A DNA stretch of 7,247 nt from Sulfurovum sp. Lineage in GTDB: Bacteria > Campylobacterota > Campylobacteria > Campylobacterales > Sulfurovaceae. The stretch lies in assembly GCA_030626265.1 (NCBI GenBank), contig DAOUPF010000059.1:1-7247 (forward strand), given 5' to 3'. Of this stretch, positions 1-6,496 are shown one piece after another. How positions within the stretch are numbered: the first letter of the stretch is position 1; every line of letters starts with the position of its first letter. Made by a program: the position numbers and the translations under genes. The notes below the pieces were generated by a model that had not been told where the DNA came from, searched no databases, and saw only the letters and a program-made list of their open reading frames with translations.

Positions 1-2832
1 GATATTCAGCTACTGTTTACACAGTTGGCATCTTATTGGCTAAAAGGAAGTGTTGATTCGTCACCTGACCCTAAAAAGGGTAGATTGATTATATCACCAC
101 TTTGTACACTGCTGTTTCCTCTGCCCAAATCAAAATATTTTGCTATGAAGAAACTGGAATTTGGTGATACAGTTGATTTAAAAAAGCTCAAAGATGAGTT
201 GTATTATTGGGGTTATCATTTTGTTGATATTGCATCGCGTAGTGGTGAAGTCTCTTTTCGTGGGGATATCATAGATATATACCCTATTCATACAGACAAG
301 CCTTATCGTATATCTCTTTTTGATGAGGAGATAGAGGCTATACAGTATTATGATGAAAACACTCAAAAACGCTTGCCCGATGAGCTAGAATTTTTGGAGA
401 TTAGCCCAGCTTTTTTGGCATTAGAGAAGGAGGAGTTAGAGGCTCTTCGTACACGTGCAGAGTATAGTAGATATGATTCATTTGTAAAAGACATTGACTC
501 TCTGGGACTATGGCATCTCCAAGAGCTAGGAGAGAGTGCTTTTATACAGTTTGATACTATCTGTGCTACTGATATATCTGGGGAGTTGGATGAGATATAT
601 GAGCTAGAGACTCCCCTGCTGGGGCGTGGAGCTTTTCCTACGACCCTCATAGCAGAGTCTAAGATATATCGTGACTTGGAGGTAGTAGACCCCAATAAAT
701 TTTTAGAATCGCATAAAAACAAACAGATAACTATCTTAGCCAAAAATGAAAGAATAGTTAGAGGCTCAGAGCTAAATTCATTTGAAAATATAGAGTTCAT
801 ATACCAAGAGGGTATTGTCAATATATTAGGACCTGATAGACTCATACTTTCTCTCAATAAACCTTTGAAACGAAAGCGAGTCAAAAAAGCTAGTATCATA
901 CTAGATGAGCTAAAAGTAGGGGACTTTGTAGTACATGAAAATCACGGAGTTGGTATATTTAGAGGTATAGAAAAACGAGATATCTTAGGTGCTAAGAGTG
1001 AGTTTGTAGTACTGCTTTATCAAAATGAGGATTCTCTACTCATACCTGTAGCCAATTTAGAGGTTATTGATAGGTTTGTAGCAGAGGGTGGAGCACTGCC
1101 CGCACTTGATAGACTAGGAAAAGCCAGCTTCAAGAAGCTCAAAGGCAAGGTCAAAGAGAAGCTATTTGCTATAGCAGCACAGATCATCAGTCTCTCTGCA
1201 CAGAGACACCTCAAAAAAGGGATAGTTCTCAAGAGAGATATGGAAGAGCATGCGGTATTTATGAGTAAAGCAGGATTTGTGCATACAGAGGATCAAAGTA
1301 GAGCTATATATGATATGCTAGATGATATGAGTTCAGGCAAGATGATGGATAGACTGCTCTCTGCTGATGTGGGCTTTGGCAAGACAGAAGTGGCGATGAA
1401 CGGTATGTTTATGTGTGCTAAAAATGGCTATCAGTCGATGATGATAGCTCCCACTACTCTGCTCTCTGCTCAACACTTCAAGAGTCTCAAAGAGAGGTTC
1501 TACGATCACGGTATCAGGATAGGCAAGCTGGATAGATTTTCTACAACCAAGGAGAAAAATGCCACACTAGTGGGGCTAGAAGAGGGTTGTATAGATGTAG
1601 TAGTAGGTACTCATGCCCTACTCAAAGCAAAGTTCAAAAACCTTGCCCTTGTCATCATAGACGAAGAGCACAAATTTGGAGTCAAACAGAAAGAATCCCT
1701 CAAAGAGATAGCCATAGATACGCATCTACTCAGCATGAGTGCCACCCCCATCCCTAGAAGTCTCAATCTAGCTATGTCAGAGGTCAAGGACTTCTCAGAG
1801 ATTCTCACTCCTCCAACAGAGAGACAAGGAGTGAGAACTTTTGCCAAGAGCTATGATGATAAGGTCATCAAAGAGGCGATACTCCGAGAGATGCGGCGAG
1901 GTGGACAGATATTTTATGTATTTAACTCCATAGCAGCTATACAGGAGAAGAGAAAGATACTACAAGAGCTTCTACCCAAGCTCCGTATCACAGTATTGCA
2001 TTCTAAAATCTCAGCCAAAGAGACAGAGGATGAGATGATGCTATTTGAAGATGGAGAGTATGATTTGCTACTCTCTACTTCTATCGTAGAATCTGGTATT
2101 CATATGCCTCATGCCAACACCATGATAGTAGATGGTGCAGACAACTTTGGTATAGCAGACCTGCACCAGCTCAGAGGTCGAGTAGGGCGTGGAGGTAGAG
2201 AGGGTTACTGCTATTTCTTAGTAGCAGATAAAGATCATCTCACAGACAATGCCAAGAGACGACTGTTGGCTCTGGAATCTCATTCAGATTTGGGCTCTGG
2301 CGCAGTACTGGCTTTTCATGATCTAGAAATCAGAGGTGGAGGTAACATCATAGGAGAAGCTCAATCAGGACACATTAAACAGATAGGATACTCTCTATAT
2401 CTGCGTATGTTAGAAGATGCGATTAGGGAGCTCAGTGGTCAGGACAAAGAGGTAGCCCAAAATATAGATATGAAGCTATCAGTAGATGCCTATCTCAACG
2501 AAGAACTTATATCAGAGGATAGACTCCGTCTGGAGTTATATCGTAGATTATCTTTATGTGAGAGTACAGGTGAAGTATATGAGATAGAGTCTGAGATAGC
2601 AGATAGATTTGGTAAGCTTGATACTATCACTAGGCAGTTTATAGATGTCATTGTTATGAAAGTATTGGCTCGGGAACAGGGCATATCCAAGGTATCTTCA
2701 TATGGTGACAAAGTCTTTATAGAGTTCATAACAGAGGGTAAAGAGAGAATCACCATGAAGTCACCTAGCAAAGATGATGATGATATTATTGCTACTGCTA
2801 TGGGCTACTTGAAGAGTGATAAATCTATTTGA
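1..2832 (+). CDS. mfd: Transcription-repair coupling factor Mfd (5' partial)
   Basis: Mfd is a cytoplasmic SF2 ATPase that pushes stalled RNA polymerase off DNA lesions and recruits UvrA for nucleotide excision repair. The reading frame is open from base 1, so the true start lies upstream; 943 codons are visible, and the Campylobacterota family is usually somewhat under 1000 residues, so only about 40-60 are missing. In visible-residue numbering: a UvrB-like module around 60-120 (with GEVSFRGDIIDIYP at about 82-95); a CarD-like RNA polymerase-interacting domain from about 302 (KVGDFVVHENHGVG); Walker A GFGKT 458-462; DEEH box 554-557; SATPIPR from 580; motif VI QLRGRVGR 723-730; TRG translocation motif with LEIRGGGN 775-782; then a C-terminal regulatory domain. 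Motif V reads ESGIHMP where GIDIP is usual. It ends in TGA at 2830. No terminator hairpin is obvious after it. Identity is certain; only the 5' end is absent. Confidence 0.97.
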   Translation, partial: DIQLLFTQLASYWLKGSVDSSPDPKKGRLIISPLCTLLFPLPKSKYFAMKKLEFGDTVDLKKLKDELYYWGYHFVDIASRSGEVSFRGDIIDIYPIHTDKPYRISLFDEEIEAIQYYDENTQKRLPDELEFLEISPAFLALEKEELEALRTRAEYSRYDSFVKDIDSLGLWHLQELGESAFIQFDTICATDISGELDEIYELETPLLGRGAFPTTLIAESKIYRDLEVVDPNKFLESHKNKQITILAKNERIVRGSELNSFENIEFIYQEGIVNILGPDRLILSLNKPLKRKRVKKASIILDELKVGDFVVHENHGVGIFRGIEKRDILGAKSEFVVLLYQNEDSLLIPVANLEVIDRFVAEGGALPALDRLGKASFKKLKGKVKEKLFAIAAQIISLSAQRHLKKGIVLKRDMEEHAVFMSKAGFVHTEDQSRAIYDMLDDMSSGKMMDRLLSADVGFGKTEVAMNGMFMCAKNGYQSMMIAPTTLLSAQHFKSLKERFYDHGIRIGKLDRFSTTKEKNATLVGLEEGCIDVVVGTHALLKAKFKNLALVIIDEEHKFGVKQKESLKEIAIDTHLLSMSATPIPRSLNLAMSEVKDFSEILTPPTERQGVRTFAKSYDDKVIKEAILREMRRGGQIFYVFNSIAAIQEKRKILQELLPKLRITVLHSKISAKETEDEMMLFEDGEYDLLLSTSIVESGIHMPHANTMIVDGADNFGIADLHQLRGRVGRGGREGYCYFLVADKDHLTDNAKRRLLALESHSDLGSGAVLAFHDLEIRGGGNIIGEAQSGHIKQIGYSLYLRMLEDAIRELSGQDKEVAQNIDMKLSVDAYLNEELISEDRLRLELYRRLSLCESTGEVYEIESEIADRFGKLDTITRQFIDVIVMKVLAREQGISKVSSYGDKVFIEFITEGKERITMKSPSKDDDDIIATAMGYLKSDKSI

Positions 2833-2955
2833 TCTATATTATGACTTAATGAGTATATAGGACTAGAGTATGATATGTAGTCAGATACAGATGAAGGTAC
2901 ATATACTAGAGAGTTTGATTTTTAATAGCATATAGGCAAGGGATTATTATCTATT

Positions 2956-3005
2956 TTGACATTTTTTATAATTGACACAATTTTGACACAATTTTATACT
3001 ATAAT
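2956..3005 (+). promoter_or_regulatory. Sigma70-type promoter of the small lipoprotein gene
   Basis: A perfect -35 hexamer TTGACA at 2972-2977 is followed after 17 bp by TATACT at 2995-3000. This is ideal spacing for a housekeeping sigma factor. An alternative -10, TATAAT at 3000-3005, overlaps it but has no well-spaced TTGACA. Two further TTGACA copies lie at 2956-2961 and 2983-2988. The start codon is 27-32 nt downstream of the -10, leaving a short leader with a good ribosome binding site. The rest of the gap after mfd (2833-2955) is AT-rich and shows no gene, RNA or terminator that I can support. Confidence 0.75.
2972..2993 (+). repeat. Tandem 11-bp direct repeat over the -35 region
   Basis: The unit TTGACACAATT occurs twice back to back, at 2972-2982 and 2983-2993. 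The first copy supplies the -35 hexamer, and the second fills the -35/-10 spacer. The first copy also lies in a 13-bp interrupted dyad, AATTG-ACA-CAATT, at 2970-2982. The 11-bp period is about one helical turn, so two repeats would face the same side of the DNA, as expected for an operator bound by a repressor or by cooperating protomers. The repeat is seen directly; operator function is inference. Confidence 0.8.
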
Positions 3006-3017
3006 ATGAGATAACGT

Positions 3018-3024
3018 AAAGGAG
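3018..3024 (+). promoter_or_regulatory. Ribosome binding site of the lipoprotein gene
   Basis: AAAGGAG at 3018-3024 is a strong Shine-Dalgarno match placed 7 nt before the ATG at 3032. It fixes the start of the small gene and suggests efficient translation. Confidence 0.85.
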
Positions 3025-3031
3025 TTATTTC

Positions 3032-3334
3032 ATGAAAAAATTATTTATAAAAATGGCAATCGTAGGTACGATGGTTTTAGCGGGTTTCTCTATGACAGGA
3101 TGTACGCCATATGAGAGAGGCTTGGCTACTGGTCTTGTAGTTGGTGCAGGGGCGACTAGTGGGTACTACTATGGTGGGTATAACTATGGTCCAAATAGAA
3201 GCTCACTATATCGTACAGGTGTTAGAAATGGCTGTAATAGTGCTAGAGGTAGATGGTACAAAAATAGCTATCAGTGGAGACGATCTGTAAACTATAGAAA
3301 TGGTTGGAGAGCTGGTTATCGTAGATGCAGATAG
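3032..3334 (+). CDS. Small Tyr/Gly/Arg-rich predicted lipoprotein, function unknown
   Basis: I do not recognise a named gene for this 100-residue protein. Residues 1-23 form a signal peptide (basic MKK start, hydrophobic core IVGTMVLAGF) ending in the lipobox-like MTGC with Cys24, so the mature protein is probably a membrane-anchored lipoprotein in the periplasm or outer membrane. Residues 30-53 are Gly-rich (GLATGLVVGAGATSG then a YYYGGYNYG stretch) and recall glycine-zipper membrane segments. The C-terminal 40 residues are very basic and rich in Arg, Tyr and Trp. They contain two related blocks, YRTGVRNGC (60-68) and YRNGWRAGYRRC (88-99), with Cys68 and Cys99 able to form a disulfide. A Y-x2-G-x3-GC then Y-x2-GW-x2-G-x3-C pattern is, from memory, seen in other small exported proteobacterial proteins of unknown role. 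It has its own promoter and a strong RBS and is probably transcribed separately from mfd. It is certainly a real gene; lipidation is likely, and function is open. Confidence 0.85.
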   Translation: MKKLFIKMAIVGTMVLAGFSMTGCTPYERGLATGLVVGAGATSGYYYGGYNYGPNRSSLYRTGVRNGCNSARGRWYKNSYQWRRSVNYRNGWRAGYRRCR

Positions 3335-3338
3335 TATA

Positions 3339-3353
3339 TTAACTATTAGTTAA
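3339..3353. repeat. Perfect dyad TTAACT-ATT-AGTTAA before moxR
   Basis: Arms TTAACT (3339-3344) and AGTTAA (3348-3353) are perfect inverted repeats around a 3-nt centre. The stem is all weak pairs apart from one C-G, and no T-run follows, so it is not a convincing Rho-independent terminator. A near direct repeat follows: TAGTTAAACT at 3347-3356 and TAGTAAACT at 3362-3370. The position, just upstream of the moxR operon, would suit an operator, but that is inference. Confidence 0.55.
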
Positions 3354-3373
3354 ACTCAAAATAGTAAACTTTC

Positions 3374-3392
3374 TGTATATTTAGTCTAGGAG
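3374..3392 (+). promoter_or_regulatory. Possible -10 element and the RBS of moxR
   Basis: TATATT at 3376-3381, preceded by TG, could serve as a -10 element. No matching -35 is seen, though in Campylobacterota housekeeping promoters often lack a conserved -35. AGGAG at 3388-3392, 6 nt before the TTG at 3399, is a clear Shine-Dalgarno site and decides that non-ATG start. The -10 would put the transcription start inside or next to the RBS, so it is doubtful; the operon may instead be read from the promoter at 2956-3005 through the lipoprotein gene. Confidence 0.35.
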
Positions 3393-3398
3393 TTTGCA

Positions 3399-4343
3399 TT
3401 GGAAACAATCGTTAAGATAAAAGAAGAGATTAGTAAAGTAGTCGTAGGTCAAGAGAAGATGATCGAGGGCTTGCTTGCTGGTCTGTTGTGTCGTGGGCAT
3501 ATACTGCTAGAGGGTGTGCCTGGACTTGCTAAGACTACTACGGTCAATGCTTTGGCCAAAACATTAGGACTAGACTTCAAAAGAGTCCAATTTACTCCTG
3601 ATTTACTTCCGTCTGATATCATTGGTACAGAGATTTATGATCCTTCCAACAACTCATTCAAGATTAAAAAAGGTCCAGTTTTTACCAATCTACTACTAGC
3701 TGATGAGATTAACCGAGCCCCAGCCAAAGTCCAATCAGCACTACTAGAGGTAATGCAAGAGCGACAAGTAACAATCGGTGATGACTCTTTCAAACTCGAT
3801 CCTCCATTTCTAGTCATGGCAACACAAAATCCAGTAGAGCAAGAGGGAGCATATGAGCTTCCAGAAGCACAGTTGGATAGATTTATGATGAAAGTAGTTG
3901 TAGGATATAACACTAGAGAAGAGGAGTTAGAGATTGCAAGACGTGTGGCAAACAATAGCTTTGGTACGATAGAGCAAGTAGCAAGTACAGAGGATCTCAA
4001 TCATATTCGCCAAGAGGCGATGAAAGTACATCTAGATGAAGAGATAGAGAAGTATATAGTAGAGCTTATTTTCGCAACTAGAGAGCCAGAGAGATATGGT
4101 ATAGATGAGATAAAAGACTATATAGAGTTTGGAGCAAGTCCGAGAGCTAGTATAGATATGTATAAAGCAAGCCGTGCTATCGCATATCTCAAAGGGCAGG
4201 ACTATGTCTCACCTATAGAGATAGCATATATAGCCAAAGAGATACTGCGTCATCGTATTATCATGAGCTATGAAGCTCAAGCTGAGGGTATAGACCAAGA
4301 TTATATTGTAGAGAAAGTATTGGCGGCGGTACCTATTCCTTGA
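3399..4343 (+). CDS. MoxR-family AAA+ ATPase
   Basis: This is a 314-residue cytoplasmic ATPase of the MoxR/RavA branch, which typically remodels or matures proteins carrying VWA domains. Visible motifs: Walker A GVPGLAKT 39-46; Walker B LLLADE 98-103 followed by INRAP; sensor 1 ATQNP 141-145; LDRF with a likely arginine finger Arg161; and the sensor-2 ASPRAS with Arg249. The C-terminal lid domain runs to the end, with YIAKEILRHRI near the tail, as in complete family members, so length and architecture are normal. The start is TTG at 3399, chosen for the AGGAG 6 nt upstream; the next residues (ETIVKIKEEISKVVVGQ) match the usual N-terminus. Its stop overlaps the next start by 4 nt (TTGA), so it leads a coupled operon with the DUF58 and VWA genes that are probably its partners. 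The family assignment is secure; the substrate is inferred from context. Confidence 0.95.
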   Translation: METIVKIKEEISKVVVGQEKMIEGLLAGLLCRGHILLEGVPGLAKTTTVNALAKTLGLDFKRVQFTPDLLPSDIIGTEIYDPSNNSFKIKKGPVFTNLLLADEINRAPAKVQSALLEVMQERQVTIGDDSFKLDPPFLVMATQNPVEQEGAYELPEAQLDRFMMKVVVGYNTREEELEIARRVANNSFGTIEQVASTEDLNHIRQEAMKVHLDEEIEKYIVELIFATREPERYGIDEIKDYIEFGASPRASIDMYKASRAIAYLKGQDYVSPIEIAYIAKEILRHRIIMSYEAQAEGIDQDYIVEKVLAAVPIP

Positions 4344-5167
4344 AAAAAAGAGTCAAAAAGATAGTACTCAGAACCAAGAAACAAGTCTTTGGTGATATGT
4401 TGGGGAATAACTCATCCCTATATCATGGTGAAGGTTTTGAGTTTAGTGAATTGCGTGAGTATATCTATGGTGATGATATTCGTAAAATAGACTGGAAGAC
4501 CACAGCAAAGCTAGGCAAACCACATGTCAAGGTATACCGTGAAGAGAGAGAGCTAAATGTTGTAGTCTCTACAATGCTAAATGGCTCAACTTACTTTGGA
4601 ACAGTTCGCCAAAAGAATGATTATATGGCAGAGTTAGTAGCTATACTAGGGTTTTCTGCTGTACGAAATAAAGATCTCTTTACTTATATAAACTTTGCTG
4701 ATAAACTATATCATCATAGCAGAGCCTCCAAAAAACTATTTGCAGTCAATAAAGAGACAGAGCATGCTTTTGAGTTTGATCCTCTAGGGAAAGAGGGAGA
4801 CTTTAGAGGCTGGAGCGATACTCTCTACCAGAGAGTTCGCAAAAAGTCTCTGTTGTTTCTAATCTCAGACTTTGTTGGGGATATTGACCTGCGTCTGCTA
4901 TCTAGAAAACATGATGTTTTTGCTCTGGTTGTAAGAGATAGATTTGAAGAGAACCCTAGTGAGTTAGGATATCTGAGACTGATAGATACAGAAAATGGTT
5001 TTGGATATGAAGGTGATATCAACTCCTCTGTCATCAAATCATATCAAAAAGCTCTCAAAGAGAATGATCATAGACTATATAAGCAGTTTCGTGAAAATGG
5101 TATTCGTCATGTCAAACTGTTTACAGATGAAGATCCGATGATTAAGATTATGCAGAGGATGAGATAG
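4340..5167 (+). CDS. DUF58 family protein (degenerate VWA-like)
   Basis: The gene encodes a 275-residue soluble protein of the DUF58 family, which almost always accompanies MoxR ATPases. The family signature is clear at residues 33-57: FEFSELREYIYGDDIRKIDWKTTA, then KPHVKVYREERE (60-71). DUF58 proteins have a VWA-like fold after this block. Here the strand that normally carries a DxSxS metal motif reads VVVSTMLNGS (74-83), so the first Asp is missing and one Ser is replaced by Asn, and metal binding at a canonical MIDAS is doubtful. The later LFLISDFVG segment still keeps an Asp in the second metal-loop region. The start is TTG at 4340, overlapping the moxR stop. No strong RBS precedes it, so reinitiation by ribosomes finishing moxR is likely. 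The next ATG (4397, residue 20) would cut off the conserved N-terminal LRTKK segment, so TTG is preferred. The protein has no membrane span and presumably works with MoxR on the cytoplasmic side. Confidence 0.93.
   Translation: MKKRVKKIVLRTKKQVFGDMLGNNSSLYHGEGFEFSELREYIYGDDIRKIDWKTTAKLGKPHVKVYREERELNVVVSTMLNGSTYFGTVRQKNDYMAELVAILGFSAVRNKDLFTYINFADKLYHHSRASKKLFAVNKETEHAFEFDPLGKEGDFRGWSDTLYQRVRKKSLLFLISDFVGDIDLRLLSRKHDVFALVVRDRFEENPSELGYLRLIDTENGFGYEGDINSSVIKSYQKALKENDHRLYKQFRENGIRHVKLFTDEDPMIKIMQRMR
5154..5159 (+). promoter_or_regulatory. RBS supporting the GTG start at 5167
   Basis: AGAGGA lies inside the end of the DUF58 gene, 7 nt before the GTG at 5167. It supports a non-ATG start that shares one base with the preceding TAG stop. 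Confidence 0.6.
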
Positions 5168-5586
5168 TGGCCAAGAAGGAGCAGGTAGCAGGTAGTGGTG
5201 AGCAGTTGAGGGATATCAAGCCATTAGTAGAGATAGCTGATAGCTCTATTTATTTCTATTGGGGAATTATTATTTTTGGGGTAATCATTTTGCTTGTGGC
5301 TATCTATTTTCTCATCCAAAAGATAAAATCTTTCAAGAGTATAAATCGTGCAAAAAGCTACTTAGATACTTTAAAAAGTATAAACTGGTCAAACCCAAAA
5401 GAGGCATCATATCGTGCTACACATTATGGTCGCTTGTTAGCATCTGATGAGAGAAGAGTAGAGCTATATAGACAGCTTTTGCCTATGTTAGAGAGGCATA
5501 AGTATAAAAAAGAGGTAGATAAATTAGATGATGAGACTCTGCGGCATTTTGAATTATTTATAAAGGTATGTGATGAATCAATATAG
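5167..5586 (+). CDS. Short single-pass membrane protein, DUF4381-like
   Basis: The gene encodes a 139-residue protein with a short polar N-terminus containing LRDIKPLVE (14-22), one strongly hydrophobic transmembrane span at about 29-50 (YFYWGIIIFGVIILLVAIYF), and a basic, helical C-terminal domain with KEASYRATHYGRLLA and a leucine-rich LYRQLLPMLERHKY stretch. An N-terminal LRDI motif, a single early span and this position between a DUF58 gene and batA are the hallmarks of DUF4381-type proteins in MoxR/Bat operons, so I assign it there mainly on layout and context. The GTG start shares its first base with the DUF58 stop (TAGTG). The gene's last 14 nt overlap batA. It may link the DUF58/MoxR pair to the membrane VWA proteins; that role is inferred. 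Confidence 0.8.
   Translation: MAKKEQVAGSGEQLRDIKPLVEIADSSIYFYWGIIIFGVIILLVAIYFLIQKIKSFKSINRAKSYLDTLKSINWSNPKEASYRATHYGRLLASDERRVELYRQLLPMLERHKYKKEVDKLDDETLRHFELFIKVCDESI
5562..5566 (+). promoter_or_regulatory. RBS deciding the batA-like start
   Basis: AAAGG lies 6 nt before the ATG at 5573 but only 3 nt before the in-frame GTG at 5570. This favours ATG 5573 as the start, although GTG 5570 would add only one residue. Confidence 0.5.
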
Positions 5587-6496
5587 TTTTGAGTATCCAT
5601 ATGCACTTGGAATCATCATACTGTTTTGGATTTGTGCTAGATATTGTGCTGCACGATCTGTAGCTATATATTTTCCTCATATTCATACACTCCTCTCTTC
5701 ACAGGGTAGTAAAACTCGTTTGCTTGATTTCCTCAAATGGTTTGGAATAGTAAGTTTACTTATAGCTCTCTCTTCACCTGTTATCACCAAGTCATACAAA
5801 GATACGAAGAAAAAAGGTCGTGATATAGTACTAGTGATAGACTCTAGTGGCTCAATGGATCAAAAAGGTTTTGACTCTAGCAATCCTATGAAAAATAAGT
5901 TTGCAGTAGTCAAAGAGGTAGTTTGGGATTTTATAGACAAGCGTGATAAAGACCGTCTGGGTCTGATAACATTTGCAGATGTTGCATTTGTAGCATCCCC
6001 TTTGACATTTGAGAAAGAGTTTTTACAAGATATAGTAAAGATGCAAAACTTGGGTATAGCAGGTAGAAAAACAGCTATCAATGATGCACTACTTCAAACC
6101 TATAGCATCCTATCCAAAAGTGATGCTAAGAGCAAGATAGCCATACTCCTCACTGATGGAATAGAGAATATGAGTAAGATATCTTTTGAAGATATTGTAG
6201 GTGTGATAGAAAAGAGTAAAATTCGTCTACATACTATAGGCATAGGTAATAGTCGTGATTTTGATGCTAGATATCTAACCAAGCTTGCAAAGTCTGGAAA
6301 GGGCCAGTTCTTCTCAGCAAATAACAAAGAGTCACTCAAAAAAATATATGCAGAGATAGATAAGCTAGAAGCAACCAAGATAAAGAGTAAAAAGATTGTA
6401 CAGCTTACATATCTGTATATATATCCACTATTTGCAGCTATTATATCTCTGCTACTTTTCGTATATCTAAGAACATCTAGGGGGATAGGGTCATGA
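5573..6496 (+). CDS. batA: BatA-like membrane protein with VWA domain
   Basis: This 307-residue inner-membrane protein follows the BatA plan. There are two N-terminal spans (about 11-30 and 54-71), a VWA domain (about 84-260) and a C-terminal span (about 278-299), which together place the VWA domain on one side of the membrane, by family precedent the periplasm. The metal-ion-dependent adhesion site is complete: DSSGS 90-94 (Asp90, Ser92, Ser94), Thr167 in GRKTAIND, and Asp195 in LLTDG. The family is tied to aerotolerance and stress survival in Bacteroides, Francisella and Leptospira contexts and is thought to be a client of the MoxR ATPase. The gene overlaps the one before by 14 nt and the next by 4 nt (ATGA). 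Two Cys residues (21 and 25) lie in the first membrane segment. The assignment to the Bat VWA family is firm; the precise batA label rests on gene order. Confidence 0.92.
   Translation: MNQYSFEYPYALGIIILFWICARYCAARSVAIYFPHIHTLLSSQGSKTRLLDFLKWFGIVSLLIALSSPVITKSYKDTKKKGRDIVLVIDSSGSMDQKGFDSSNPMKNKFAVVKEVVWDFIDKRDKDRLGLITFADVAFVASPLTFEKEFLQDIVKMQNLGIAGRKTAINDALLQTYSILSKSDAKSKIAILLTDGIENMSKISFEDIVGVIEKSKIRLHTIGIGNSRDFDARYLTKLAKSGKGQFFSANNKESLKKIYAEIDKLEATKIKSKKIVQLTYLYIYPLFAAIISLLLFVYLRTSRGIGS
6479..6485 (+). promoter_or_regulatory. RBS of the batB-like gene
   Basis: AGGGGGA within the end of the batA-like gene lies 7 nt before the ATG at 6493. It supports the ATGA-overlap start. Confidence 0.6.

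Noticed and set aside
25..27. TTG at base 25 as the start of mfd
   Set aside because: The frame is open from base 1 and the family needs more N-terminal sequence, so the gene is simply cut by the window edge.
363..899. 178-residue open frame on the - strand inside mfd
   Set aside because: It lies wholly antisense to a conserved part of Mfd, has a Ser-rich composition typical of a shadow frame and has no recognisable domain.
2862..2883. GACTA...TAGTC inverted repeat after mfd as a possible terminator
   Set aside because: It has only 5 bp of stem, a 12-nt loop and no following T-run, so it is not a credible Rho-independent terminator.
2909..2918. AGAGTTTGAT resembling the 5' end of 16S rRNA
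   Set aside because: The match stops after about 10 bases, and the following sequence is an AT-rich promoter region, so this is chance.
3339..3353. Dyad after the lipoprotein gene read as an intrinsic terminator
   Set aside because: The stem is AT-rich, with one C-G pair, and the sequence after it is not a U-tract.
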